DNA from: Methanosarcinales archaeon ex4572_44 | GTDB taxonomy: Archaea; Halobacteriota; Methanosarcinia; Methanosarcinales; EX4572-44 | Reading direction: 5' to 3' | DNA length: 30,716 bases | NCBI GenBank assembly: GCA_002254825.2 | Contig: NJEL02000001.1 | Coordinates: 1 to 30,716, forward strand | In this document: positions 24,332 to 30,716 of the stretch, piece by piece | Layout: every line of letters begins with the position of its first letter | How positions within the stretch are numbered: position 1 is the first letter of the stretch | The notes under the pieces: generated by a model | The model's input: only the letters and a program-made list of their open reading frames with translations | Told to the model about the DNA's origin: nothing | Database searches by the model: none | Position numbers and translations under genes: made by a program

Positions 24332-26016
24332 AGCCCTGCCTGAGCCGCAGCCTCAATCTTATAGGTAACACCTCCAACAGGGAGCACATCACCACGAACT
24401 GAGAGCGAGCCTGTCATCGCCACGCTCTGATCCACTGGAATGTTCTCAATCGCTGAAAGGACGGCTGTTGCTATAGATATACTCGCCGAATCGCCCTCAA
24501 CTCCTTCATACGTCCCGATGAACTGGACATGGATATCCATATTGGCAACATCCTGACCTGTCACCTTCTTTACAAAGGCTGAGACGTTCTGCACCGCCTC
24601 GCGTGCAATCGACTTGAGCTTACCTGTTGCGATCAGATGCCCCTCAGACTTTGAGGTTGTCGGCGTGATCTCTGCCATTATCGGCAAAACGATGCCAGAA
24701 TCCTCGCCCATCACTGCAAGCCCGTTCACCCTGCCAACCGAGGCGCCACTGCTCTTGAACATCTGGTAATCCTTTCTCCGCTCGAGAGAATTGTTGGCAA
24801 GCTGCTGCTCGACCGAACGCGCAATATGTTTGGCTTTCAACACGTGCTCTGCCGTTGTGAGCTCGGAACCATCGCTGCGAGCAATATCACCAGCCACCCG
24901 TACAAGCCCACCAAGATCTCGAAGCTTCAGTGTAAGATGCCCTTTTCTCCCGGCTCTCCTTCTTGCCTCACGTATGATCTCTTCCACGGAATCGCGCGTG
25001 AAATGGGGTATCTTGCCATCCCGCATAACCTCCTGTGCCACAAAATGCACGAGCTTCTTCCTGTTTTCAGGGCTATCAGGCATGTTATCGCTCATATACA
25101 CTTCATACCCGTATCCTTTGATCCTTGAACGAAGCGCAGGATGCATGCCGCGGAGAGCATCCAGGTTTCCAGCCGATACCATAATAAAATCACATGGCAC
25201 GGGATCAGTCTTAACCATAGCACCAGAACTTCTCTCGGACTGACCTGTGATTGCAAACTCCTTCTCCTGGAGCGCTGTTAATAAATTCTGCTGTGATTCG
25301 AGCCGAAGCGTGTTGATCTCATCGATGAAAAGAACGCCTCGGTGTGCTTTATGAATTGCACCAGCCTCTACACGATCATGGCTCGGAGTCTCAAGCCCAC
25401 CCGACTGGAATGGATCGTGACGCACATCACCGAGAAGCGCACCAGCATGCGATCCTGTAGCATCGAGATAGGGTGCAGTCTCCTTCTCTGTATTTGATAC
25501 GAGAAGCTTAGGTATCATAGCTTCCTCCTTAGGCATGAACTGGCGCATCAGCATAGCTATCAGAACCGCAGCAATTATACCAAGCAGTATCATGCCCGTG
25601 AAGAAAGAGTAGCCAATGATTCCGAGGACCAAAAGCATCACGAACATGTTGCGAGCCTGACCGCGTTTTTGTGCCTCAACCTTATGCGCCTCAACAATCT
25701 CCTTTCCCTTCCCACCAGGGACCACACGAATCCTCGGATTATTGGAATCATCAGTGTTGTGATAGACTAGCACATCCTGCAACTCCTCCTTCGGCAACAG
25801 CTCTGCCATCGCCTTTGCAAGCATAGACTTGCCAGTACCAGGGGTTCCGAGCATCATCACATGGCGGCGCTGGGTTGCTGCCTTTCTCACAACTTCCACC
25901 GCATGCTCCTGACCAATCACCTGATCTATCAGTTTCTCAGGAACCTCAATATCCTCGGTCGACCCAAATTCCAGATCGCCAAACAGGTCTTCTCTCATAT
26001 TGTCGTTATCGTTCAT
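24259..26016 (-). CDS. lonB: Archaeal membrane-bound ATP-dependent protease LonB, C-terminus truncated
   Basis: LonB degrades abnormal and regulatory proteins at the inner face of the membrane. The 585-residue product shows Walker A GTPGTGKS (about 57-64), a two-helix membrane insertion (about 124-158) and Walker B LFIDEI (about 229-234). The protease domain has catalytic Ser510 in EGDSAS and Lys553 in VTYK. All active-site residues are present. The end departs from the family right after KKVIIPK: about 50 residues are missing and replaced by an out-of-frame reading of tldD. I chose ATG 26016; GTG 26025 lies three codons upstream. It heads the lonB-tldD-pmbA unit. Confidence 0.92.
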   Translation of the reverse strand: MNDNDNMREDLFGDLEFGSTEDIEVPEKLIDQVIGQEHAVEVVRKAATQRRHVMMLGTPGTGKSMLAKAMAELLPKEELQDVLVYHNTDDSNNPRIRVVPGGKGKEIVEAHKVEAQKRGQARNMFVMLLVLGIIGYSFFTGMILLGIIAAVLIAMLMRQFMPKEEAMIPKLLVSNTEKETAPYLDATGSHAGALLGDVRHDPFQSGGLETPSHDRVEAGAIHKAHRGVLFIDEINTLRLESQQNLLTALQEKEFAITGQSERSSGAMVKTDPVPCDFIMVSAGNLDALRGMHPALRSRIKGYGYEVYMSDNMPDSPENRKKLVHFVAQEVMRDGKIPHFTRDSVEEIIREARRRAGRKGHLTLKLRDLGGLVRVAGDIARSDGSELTTAEHVLKAKHIARSVEQQLANNSLERRKDYQMFKSSGASVGRVNGLAVMGEDSGIVLPIMAEITPTTSKSEGHLIATGKLKSIAREAVQNVSAFVKKVTGQDVANMDIHVQFIGTYEGVEGDSASISIATAVLSAIENIPVDQSVAMTGSLSVRGDVLPVGGVTYKIEAAAQAGLKKVIIPKMMIFTISGSLTHERAV

Positions 26017-26080
26017 AATAATCACAGGTAAGTATGAGATGAACAGTAGTATCCTACGTCTCTAATTCATTGCAGATAGG

Positions 26081-26090
26081 ATTTAAAGAT
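26081..26090 (-). promoter_or_regulatory. TATA box of the lonB operon
   Basis: The minus strand reads ATCTTTAAAT, about 65 nt upstream of the lonB ATG, with transcription expected from about 26055. It is the best TATA-like element in front of the unit. Confidence 0.45.
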
Positions 26091-26498
26091 ATCGTAGTTC
26101 TGAGGCTGTCAATCATTTTGATTTTAGTGTTAATTTTTTTAAATGTTTCTGATCCAGTGTTTTTTTACTGTCGTTCAGAGAGTTTAACACACCGTTTTCT
26201 ATTTTGAATATTCTTTTAATGTAGCTTTGGAACAGTGTTATTGAAATAATTTTTATAATTGTTTTTATCTTGTATACATGTTACTTTTTCGTGCAAAACA
26301 GTTGATTTATAACTTATTTTTACAGTAAAATTGAATTACTTACGAAGACCAAACGTTGCATCATACTTAAGCTAACTGCGAACGTGAGAACTCTGACGGA
26401 TTGGATAGGTCAAGTGTTACCATCGGTTTTATTAATCATCTCTGCTATCAGGTTTGACTATTCCGTTGATTGGTCTATTGTTTGTGAGTTGATTCTGG
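26091..26498. other. A/T-rich intergenic region between divergent lonB and hacA/leuC
   Basis: About 400 nt without a convincing gene. It holds several T-runs and TATA-like stretches, for example around 26300-26320 and 26428-26440, that could serve the plus-strand gene. I see no tRNA, riboswitch or long inverted repeat. A plus-strand frame at 26384-26602 overlaps the next gene and has no coding look. Confidence 0.5.
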
Positions 26499-27764
26499 AT
26501 GGAGATGACGATTTCAGAAAAAATCTTTTCAAGGGCGTCTGGAAAAGATGTCAGGGCTGGCGATTTCGTGCTTGCAGATATCGATTGTGCTATGGTACAT
26601 GATATCACAGGCCCTCTTGCTGTTGAGGGTTTCTATAAGATCGTTCGTGAGAAGGATCGCCCGCACGTCTGGAATGCGCAAAAGATCGTTCTGCTTTTTG
26701 ATCATCAGGTGCCTGCCGATTCGCTCGATGCTGCCCGAAACCATATTCTTCTCAGGCGGTTTTCAGATGAACAGGGTATACTTAATTATGATGTCTTCGA
26801 GGGTGTATGTCACCAGGTGCTGCCTGAAAAAGGGCATGTGGCTCCTGGCAATCTGATCGTTGGTTCTGATTCGCATACGTGTACCTACGGCGCACTCGGT
26901 GCCTTTTCCACAGGCGTTGGAAGCACTGATATGGCAGCAGTCTTTGCCACTGGTAAGCTCTGGTTTAAGGTGCCTGAGACGATACGATTTGAGATCACTG
27001 GCAAATTTGCCGAACACGTCTGTTCCAAAGATCTCATCCTCTCCATCATAGGCGATGTAGGTGTTGAGGGTTGCAGGTACATGGCTGCCGAGTACGCTGG
27101 TCCTACCGTTCAGGAGATGGGCGTCTCTGAACGAATGACGATGTCAAACATGGCGATTGAAATGGGTGGAAAAGCAGGCATAATAGAGCCTGACAGAACA
27201 ACCGAGTCTTATCTTAGAGAGCGAATCCCTGGTTTTAAGCTTGATTCCTATTGGGAGAGCGACCCATCCGCAGACTCTAAGAAAATGTACTACGATGTCA
27301 GCGATCTTGAACCAATGGTTGCATGCCCGCATAATGTTGACAATGTGAAACCAGTCTGGGAAGCAGCAGGAACCCGATTAGACCAAATCTTCCTCGGGTC
27401 ATGCACCAACGGGAGATTTGAAGACCTCGAGGTTGCAGCAAGAATCATGGGAGACGAGCCCGTTGCAAAGGGAGTGCGCATGATTGTAATACCAGCTTCG
27501 AAGACTGAGTACCTAAAGACTCTCAAAGCTGGATTCATTGAACAATTTATTGAAGCAGGTGCGATCGTTGAATCTGCGTGCTGTGGACCCTGCATGGGCG
27601 GATCACTCGGACTACTCGGAGATAATGAAGTCTCGCTCTCAACCTCCAATCGCAACTTCAAGGGACGCCAAGGCAGTGCCAAGGCATCAGTATACCTCTC
27701 CTCCCCCGCAACAGCAGCAGCATCAGCCATCACTGGCGAAATCACCGACCCACGAGAAGCTTGA
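26499..27764 (+). CDS. 3-isopropylmalate dehydratase / homoaconitase large subunit
   Basis: This aconitase-family enzyme carries a [4Fe-4S] cluster and interconverts hydroxy acids by dehydration and rehydration. It is either LeuC of leucine synthesis or HacA of the 2-oxosuberate pathway for coenzyme B. The 421-residue product has GSDSHTCTYGALGAFSTGVGSTD (starting 122) and cluster ligands Cys302 (GSCTNGR), Cys362 and Cys365 (CCGPCMGG). Length and motifs are normal for the archaeal type. Substrate choice depends on the small subunit, and no leuD/hacB follows here, so the two options cannot be separated. ATG 26505 is an alternative start two codons on. Confidence 0.9.
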   Translation: MEMTISEKIFSRASGKDVRAGDFVLADIDCAMVHDITGPLAVEGFYKIVREKDRPHVWNAQKIVLLFDHQVPADSLDAARNHILLRRFSDEQGILNYDVFEGVCHQVLPEKGHVAPGNLIVGSDSHTCTYGALGAFSTGVGSTDMAAVFATGKLWFKVPETIRFEITGKFAEHVCSKDLILSIIGDVGVEGCRYMAAEYAGPTVQEMGVSERMTMSNMAIEMGGKAGIIEPDRTTESYLRERIPGFKLDSYWESDPSADSKKMYYDVSDLEPMVACPHNVDNVKPVWEAAGTRLDQIFLGSCTNGRFEDLEVAARIMGDEPVAKGVRMIVIPASKTEYLKTLKAGFIEQFIEAGAIVESACCGPCMGGSLGLLGDNEVSLSTSNRNFKGRQGSAKASVYLSSPATAAASAITGEITDPREA

Positions 27765-27810
27765 ACCACCACTCGTGATTGCTTATCCCATCTATCAGAT
27801 TGGGAATTGA

Positions 27811-27916
27811 TGCGAGGGATGGGATTTGAACCCATGAACTCCTTCGAGACAGGATAACTCCGATACCATCAGTACCACTTAAGTCCTGCACCTTTGGCCG
27901 ACTTGGTTACCCTCGC
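27811..27916 (-). tRNA. tRNA-Leu (UAA) with a 22-nt intron
   Basis: The minus strand folds as a class II tRNA. The acceptor arm GCGAGGG/CCCUCGC is at 27916-27910 and 27812-27818, with discriminator A at 27811. A three-pair D stem ACC/GGU, an anticodon stem CAGGA/UCCUG with loop CUUAAGA, a long variable arm and a T arm AUGGG-UUCAAAU-CCCAU complete it. The anticodon UAA reads UUA/UUG leucine codons. The 106-nt gene includes an intron after position 37, leaving an 84-nt mature tRNA. The 3' CCA is not encoded. Confidence 0.95.
27856..27877 (-). other. Archaeal tRNA intron with bulge-helix-bulge splice sites
   Basis: The 22-nt intron begins after G37 and ends before A38. Its GGUAC/GUAUC stem closes a UGAUG loop. 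The central helix CUUA/GGAG pairs at three positions and has a terminal A-G mismatch. The 3-nt bulges AGU and UUA are cut after their second base. This is the canonical substrate of archaeal tRNA splicing endonuclease, apart from the mismatch. Confidence 0.85.
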
Positions 27917-27957
27917 ACTATAAAGTGCTATGATAACGATCCCCGTATATCTGTTTT

Positions 27958-27968
27958 GGTATATAAAG
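27958..27968 (-). promoter_or_regulatory. TATA box of the tRNA-Leu gene
   Basis: The minus strand reads CTTTATATACC, about 42-52 nt upstream of the tRNA 5' end, a usual arrangement for archaeal tRNA promoters with a short leader. Confidence 0.65.
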
Positions 27969-28075
27969 TATAAGTTTTATCATAAAATTTCAATAAGGTA
28001 AAAAACGAGTGATCCCGGCGCTTGACTGATAAAAATAGAATGGTGAAACGCCGTAATCACTCGGGGGTAATTAAG

Positions 28076-28085
28076 TTTATATATT
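28076..28085 (+). promoter_or_regulatory. TATA box of htpX
   Basis: TTTATATATT lies about 36-45 nt before ATG 28121 and predicts transcription from about 28105. Together with GGTGAG at 28112-28117, a good ribosome binding site, it places the start at 28121 and excludes the upstream in-frame starts at 28022, 28040 and 28097. Confidence 0.6.
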
Positions 28086-28120
28086 TCTCTGCTGGTATGG
28101 TTAATTGTTTTGGTGAGTTT

Positions 28121-29002
28121 ATGAAACGTTGGTATCGTGATACTGGTCTTCAGGCAAGGATGTTTTTAACTATGTTTCTGCTTGCAATGGTGTATCTTGC
28201 CTTTATCGCTTTTCTTCTGACACAGGGTGTTGGGACGGTGGGTATTGTGGCTTTTGCGGGTTTTTTCCTATTTGTTCAGTATTTCTTTTCGGATAGGCTT
28301 GTGCTCTGGAGTATGGGTGGACGTGTGGTGAGTGAGAGTGAGGAGCCTGAGCTTCATGGGATCGTTGATCGTCTCTCTCAACTCGCGGATCTGCCAAAGC
28401 CACGGATTGCTGTTGTTAAGAGCAGTGTTCCGAATGCTTTTGCCACTGGACGCAGTAAGAATAATGCTGTTGTGGCTGTTACGACTGGTATTATGCGCCA
28501 ACTGGATCGGAGCGAGCTTGAGGCGGTGCTTGCTCATGAGTTGAGCCATGTGAAGAACCGGGATGTGCTTGTCATTACCATTGCAAGTTTTCTCTCCACG
28601 GTCGCGTTCTTCTTGGTTCGGAATCTTCTCTTCTTCGGTATGATGGGGAGGGACAGGCGTGAATCTGGCGGCATGGTGGTTGTGTGGATAGTATCGGTTC
28701 TCGTGTGGCTTGTAAGTCTTCTTTTGATTCGTGCACTATCGAGGTATCGTGAGTTCTCGGCCGATAGGGGTGCTGCGGTTATCACTGGTCAGCCAGCACA
28801 TCTTGCATCGGCTCTTATGAAGATAAGCGGCGCAATGGATCGTGTGCCGAAGGACGATCTTCGCAAGGTTGAAGGGATGAATGCGTTCTTCATAGTGCCT
28901 GCAGTCTCTGGCGACACTTTGATGGGCCTTTTTTCAACACATCCGCGTGTTGAGCAGCGGATTTCGCGGCTTGAAGAGATGCAGCGAAGAATGGAGTTCT
29001 AA
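28121..29002 (+). CDS. htpX: Membrane zinc metalloprotease HtpX
   Basis: HtpX is an M48-family protease in the membrane that degrades damaged membrane proteins. The 293-residue product has the typical start MKRWYRDTGLQARMF and two N-terminal membrane helices (about 15-32 and 38-62). The zinc motif HELSH (139-143) is followed by two further helices (about 150-172 and 185-205) and the third ligand in EFSAD (Glu211). Length and motifs are normal. pspAB follows 9 nt downstream, a common pair in archaea and actinobacteria linked to the phage-shock type membrane stress response. Confidence 0.95.
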   Translation: MKRWYRDTGLQARMFLTMFLLAMVYLAFIAFLLTQGVGTVGIVAFAGFFLFVQYFFSDRLVLWSMGGRVVSESEEPELHGIVDRLSQLADLPKPRIAVVKSSVPNAFATGRSKNNAVVAVTTGIMRQLDRSELEAVLAHELSHVKNRDVLVITIASFLSTVAFFLVRNLLFFGMMGRDRRESGGMVVVWIVSVLVWLVSLLLIRALSRYREFSADRGAAVITGQPAHLASALMKISGAMDRVPKDDLRKVEGMNAFFIVPAVSGDTLMGLFSTHPRVEQRISRLEEMQRRMEF

Positions 29003-29011
29003 TATATAAAT

Positions 29012-29581
29012 ATGGGATTATTAGATTCGTTCTTTGGGAAAACGAAGCTTCCAGAATCAAAGACCGAAGGTATCTTTGCAGTTTCAACTGCACAGGTCAC
29101 AATGGAAGCAAATCTTGAGCTTGTATCGCTCAAGAAGGCAGGTATTTGCTTTAAACCACAGGCATCATCACACTTCGAGAGGGCGCGCCAGGAAGTAGAG
29201 GAGTTGCTTGAACTCTCCTCTAAGGACACCAACACCAGTTATCAGATAGTGAAGGATGATTACGGGTATGTGTGGATTTTGCTGGAGGACCCTGATTTCG
29301 AAGATCTCGTATCGAATATATATCTCGTGAGTGAAGGGCTTGTTGAACGTGGATTTGGCGGACAACTGTTGTGCGCCCTCTTTCCTTTCAAGAGCAAAGA
29401 CAAGAAGGTTATCTACTGGGTGTACAGCTTCAAACATGGTAACTTCTACCCCTTTGCACCAAAGCCAGGTAAGGAGCGTGACACTGCACTCGAGTTTCGC
29501 ACGCGCTCTGTGATGGAAAAAGAATTACCTCTCGAAGGGGATTCTGCTCGGTGGTACCCGCTCTGGGATTCGCCTCTATGA
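29012..29581 (+). CDS. pspAB: PspA-associated protein PspAB
   Basis: The 189-residue product begins MGLLDSFFGKTKLP and matches the PspAB type often found behind htpX in archaea and actinobacteria. The family is soluble, with no known catalytic motif, signal peptide or membrane helix. Conserved-looking parts include the GICFKPQASSHFERARQEVEELL region (about 44-66) and the DDYGYVWILLEDPDFEDLV region (about 81-99). It starts 9 nt after htpX, so the two are co-transcribed and probably act together in membrane stress. pspA itself is not in the window. Confidence 0.82.
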   Translation: MGLLDSFFGKTKLPESKTEGIFAVSTAQVTMEANLELVSLKKAGICFKPQASSHFERARQEVEELLELSSKDTNTSYQIVKDDYGYVWILLEDPDFEDLVSNIYLVSEGLVERGFGGQLLCALFPFKSKDKKVIYWVYSFKHGNFYPFAPKPGKERDTALEFRTRSVMEKELPLEGDSARWYPLWDSPL

Positions 29582-29632
29582 TCTATCAAGACGTTTTCTC
29601 ATTAGTAGTGTTTTTTTGGGTTGGTCTTTGAA

Positions 29633-30274
29633 ATGGTGTGTTATGAGGAGATTGCTGCGGTTGTACTTGCTGGCGGGAGCGGGTCACGCGCTGGTTATGT
29701 TGAAAAGGCGCTTCTGGAGTTTGATGGCACACCGCTACTTGCACATGTTACTGGCAAACTCTCACAGATCACCAACACGGTCATAATCTCTCTCAGGGAT
29801 GAAGTGCAAAAGAAGCTATTTTCAGAGCTGTTCCCAGAAATCACAATCGTGGTTGACAGATACCATGGTGTTGGTCCACTTGCAGGGATAGAGGCTGGAC
29901 TCAGTGGTTCTGATAAAGAGTACACACTGGTTCTTGGTTGTGACATGCCCTTTGTGAACCTTGACGTATTAAAGTATCTCCTGGATAGATGTGAGGGTTT
30001 TGATGTTACAATCCCGCGCTGGAGTGATGGGAGGTTTGAGCCACTCCATGCTGTGTATCGCACCAGAGTGATGCGGGATGAGGTAAGGCGTTCTATTGAG
30101 CAGGGTGAGCGGTTCATACTTGCACCCACCTTCAGGCGAGAGTTGATACGATACATCGATGTGGATGAGCTTCGAGAGTTTGATCCGAAGCTTGACACAT
30201 TCAGAAACGTGAATACTGAAGATGATGTGAAGAGTATGTTTTTAGACGATAACCGTTCTAAGATTTGCCTATGA
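29633..30274 (+). CDS. mobA: Molybdenum cofactor guanylyltransferase MobA-like
   Basis: MobA links GMP to molybdopterin to form the guanine dinucleotide cofactor of molybdenum and tungsten enzymes such as formate or formylmethanofuran dehydrogenases. The 213-residue product has the nucleotidyltransferase motif LAGGSGSRAG (12-21), Lys25, GPLAGI (81-86), the metal-binding Asp104 in GCDMPF and NVNTEDD near the end. Length is normal. I chose ATG 29633; TTG 29621 is in frame upstream. Its 3' end overlaps the convergent triosephosphate isomerase gene by 17 nt. A related nucleotidyltransferase such as CofC-like enzymes is less likely. Confidence 0.85.
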   Translation: MVCYEEIAAVVLAGGSGSRAGYVEKALLEFDGTPLLAHVTGKLSQITNTVIISLRDEVQKKLFSELFPEITIVVDRYHGVGPLAGIEAGLSGSDKEYTLVLGCDMPFVNLDVLKYLLDRCEGFDVTIPRWSDGRFEPLHAVYRTRVMRDEVRRSIEQGERFILAPTFRRELIRYIDVDELREFDPKLDTFRNVNTEDDVKSMFLDDNRSKICL

Positions 30275-30716
30275 GATCGTAGAGTGCTGCTTCAGGATCT
30301 GCTGCTTTTATGATGCCTGATGCGAGCAGAACACCCTCACTGCCGAGTTCGATTGCGGCTCGCAGGTCTTCGCCGCTGCTTATTCCAGCACCGCAGAGCA
30401 CTCGGACGTTGGGCGCAATTCGACTGACAGCTTCTACCGAGCCAGATACGACCTGGGGATCTGCTTTTGAGACTGGTATACCGCTTCCGATCAATTCTGG
30501 GGGTTCTACTGCTACAAAATCTGGTTGTAGAGCCGCACCTGCTACCGTGGTAGGAATGTTGTTGGTGCATAAGATCGCCGTGAGGTTGGCTTTTTTTGCC
30601 ATGTGAATAGCAGCCTCGATATCGGCAAGTCGCAGACGTCTCTCTGAGTGATTTATCAGGGTTCCAGTAACGCCATTTTCTTTTAGCGACTCTGCAGTTA
30701 TGTGACCTGTGAAACT
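30258..30716 (-). CDS. tpiA: Triosephosphate isomerase, 5' end beyond the window
   Basis: Triosephosphate isomerase interconverts dihydroxyacetone phosphate and glyceraldehyde 3-phosphate in glycolysis and gluconeogenesis. The visible 152 residues include GTLINHSERR with the catalytic His, then VAVEPPELIGSGIPVSKADP with the catalytic Glu. The phosphate-binding end CGAGISSGED and EGVLLASGIIKA follows. Sequence runs in frame to the window edge from SFTGHITAESLKENG, so about 70 N-terminal residues lie outside. The short archaeal form is evident. An internal ATG at 30602 is not the start. Confidence 0.93.
   Translation of the reverse strand, partial: SFTGHITAESLKENGVTGTLINHSERRLRLADIEAAIHMAKKANLTAILCTNNIPTTVAGAALQPDFVAVEPPELIGSGIPVSKADPQVVSGSVEAVSRIAPNVRVLCGAGISSGEDLRAAIELGSEGVLLASGIIKAADPEAALYDLIGKS

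Noticed and set aside
26384..26602. 72-codon plus-strand ORF before the aconitase homologue
   Set aside because: It runs out of frame into the conserved gene and has no ribosome binding site or protein-like pattern.
30258..30602. Triosephosphate isomerase starting at the internal ATG 30602
   Set aside because: Homologous sequence with the catalytic His continues upstream to the window edge, so the gene is partial and not short.

Overview
The window is a piece of an archaeal chromosome, most likely an anaerobic member of the Euryarchaeota/Halobacteriota related to methanogens, ANME archaea or alkane oxidisers. Pointers to Archaea are the membrane-inserted LonB protease, a methanogenesis marker 3 protein (an MCR-activation factor), TATA-type promoters, an archaeal short-form triosephosphate isomerase and a tRNA-Leu with a bulge-helix-bulge intron. 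A very large multiheme cytochrome operon argues for extracellular or interspecies electron transfer. The exact lineage cannot be fixed from the sequence alone.

Layout. 1-400: repeat- and hairpin-rich non-coding sequence running into a P2-type cation ATPase that has lost its N-terminal domain (372-3020, +). 3141-5578 (-): four-gene operon of unknown function, with two small proteins of related layout, a three-PASTA-domain protein and an 85-residue protein. 5825-7360 (-): methanogenesis marker 3, preceded by a 59-codon ORF. 7773-12313 (+): coiled-coil protein, SMC and PdxT. 12365-21484 (-): cytochrome operon. It holds a NosD-like beta-helix fused to a cytochrome with about 35 haem sites (split by one apparent frameshift), a tetrahaem protein, a lipoprotein and a pentahaem protein. 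21672-26016 (-): LonB, TldD and TldE/PmbA, with LonB and TldD damaged at their junction. 26499-27764 (+): aconitase-family large subunit. 27811-27916 (-): tRNA-Leu(UAA) with a 22-nt intron. 28121-30274 (+): HtpX, PspAB and MobA. 30258 to the window end (-): triosephosphate isomerase, incomplete at its 5' end.

How the parts work together. The cytochrome operon looks like one electron conduit: two small membrane-anchored cytochromes, a lipoprotein and a huge exported cytochrome with four tandem hexahaem modules. LonB, TldD/TldE, HtpX and PspAB are membrane and protein quality-control functions. SMC serves chromosome organisation, PdxT makes vitamin B6, MobA belongs to molybdenum cofactor maturation and the aconitase homologue to leucine or coenzyme B synthesis. 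Three places look broken or rearranged: the ATPase start, the LonB/TldD junction and the cytochrome frameshift. Either the genome is decaying there or the assembly has errors. The plus-strand units 372-3020 and 7773-12313 also show a strong drift from G/T-rich to A/C-rich coding strand along the direction of transcription.
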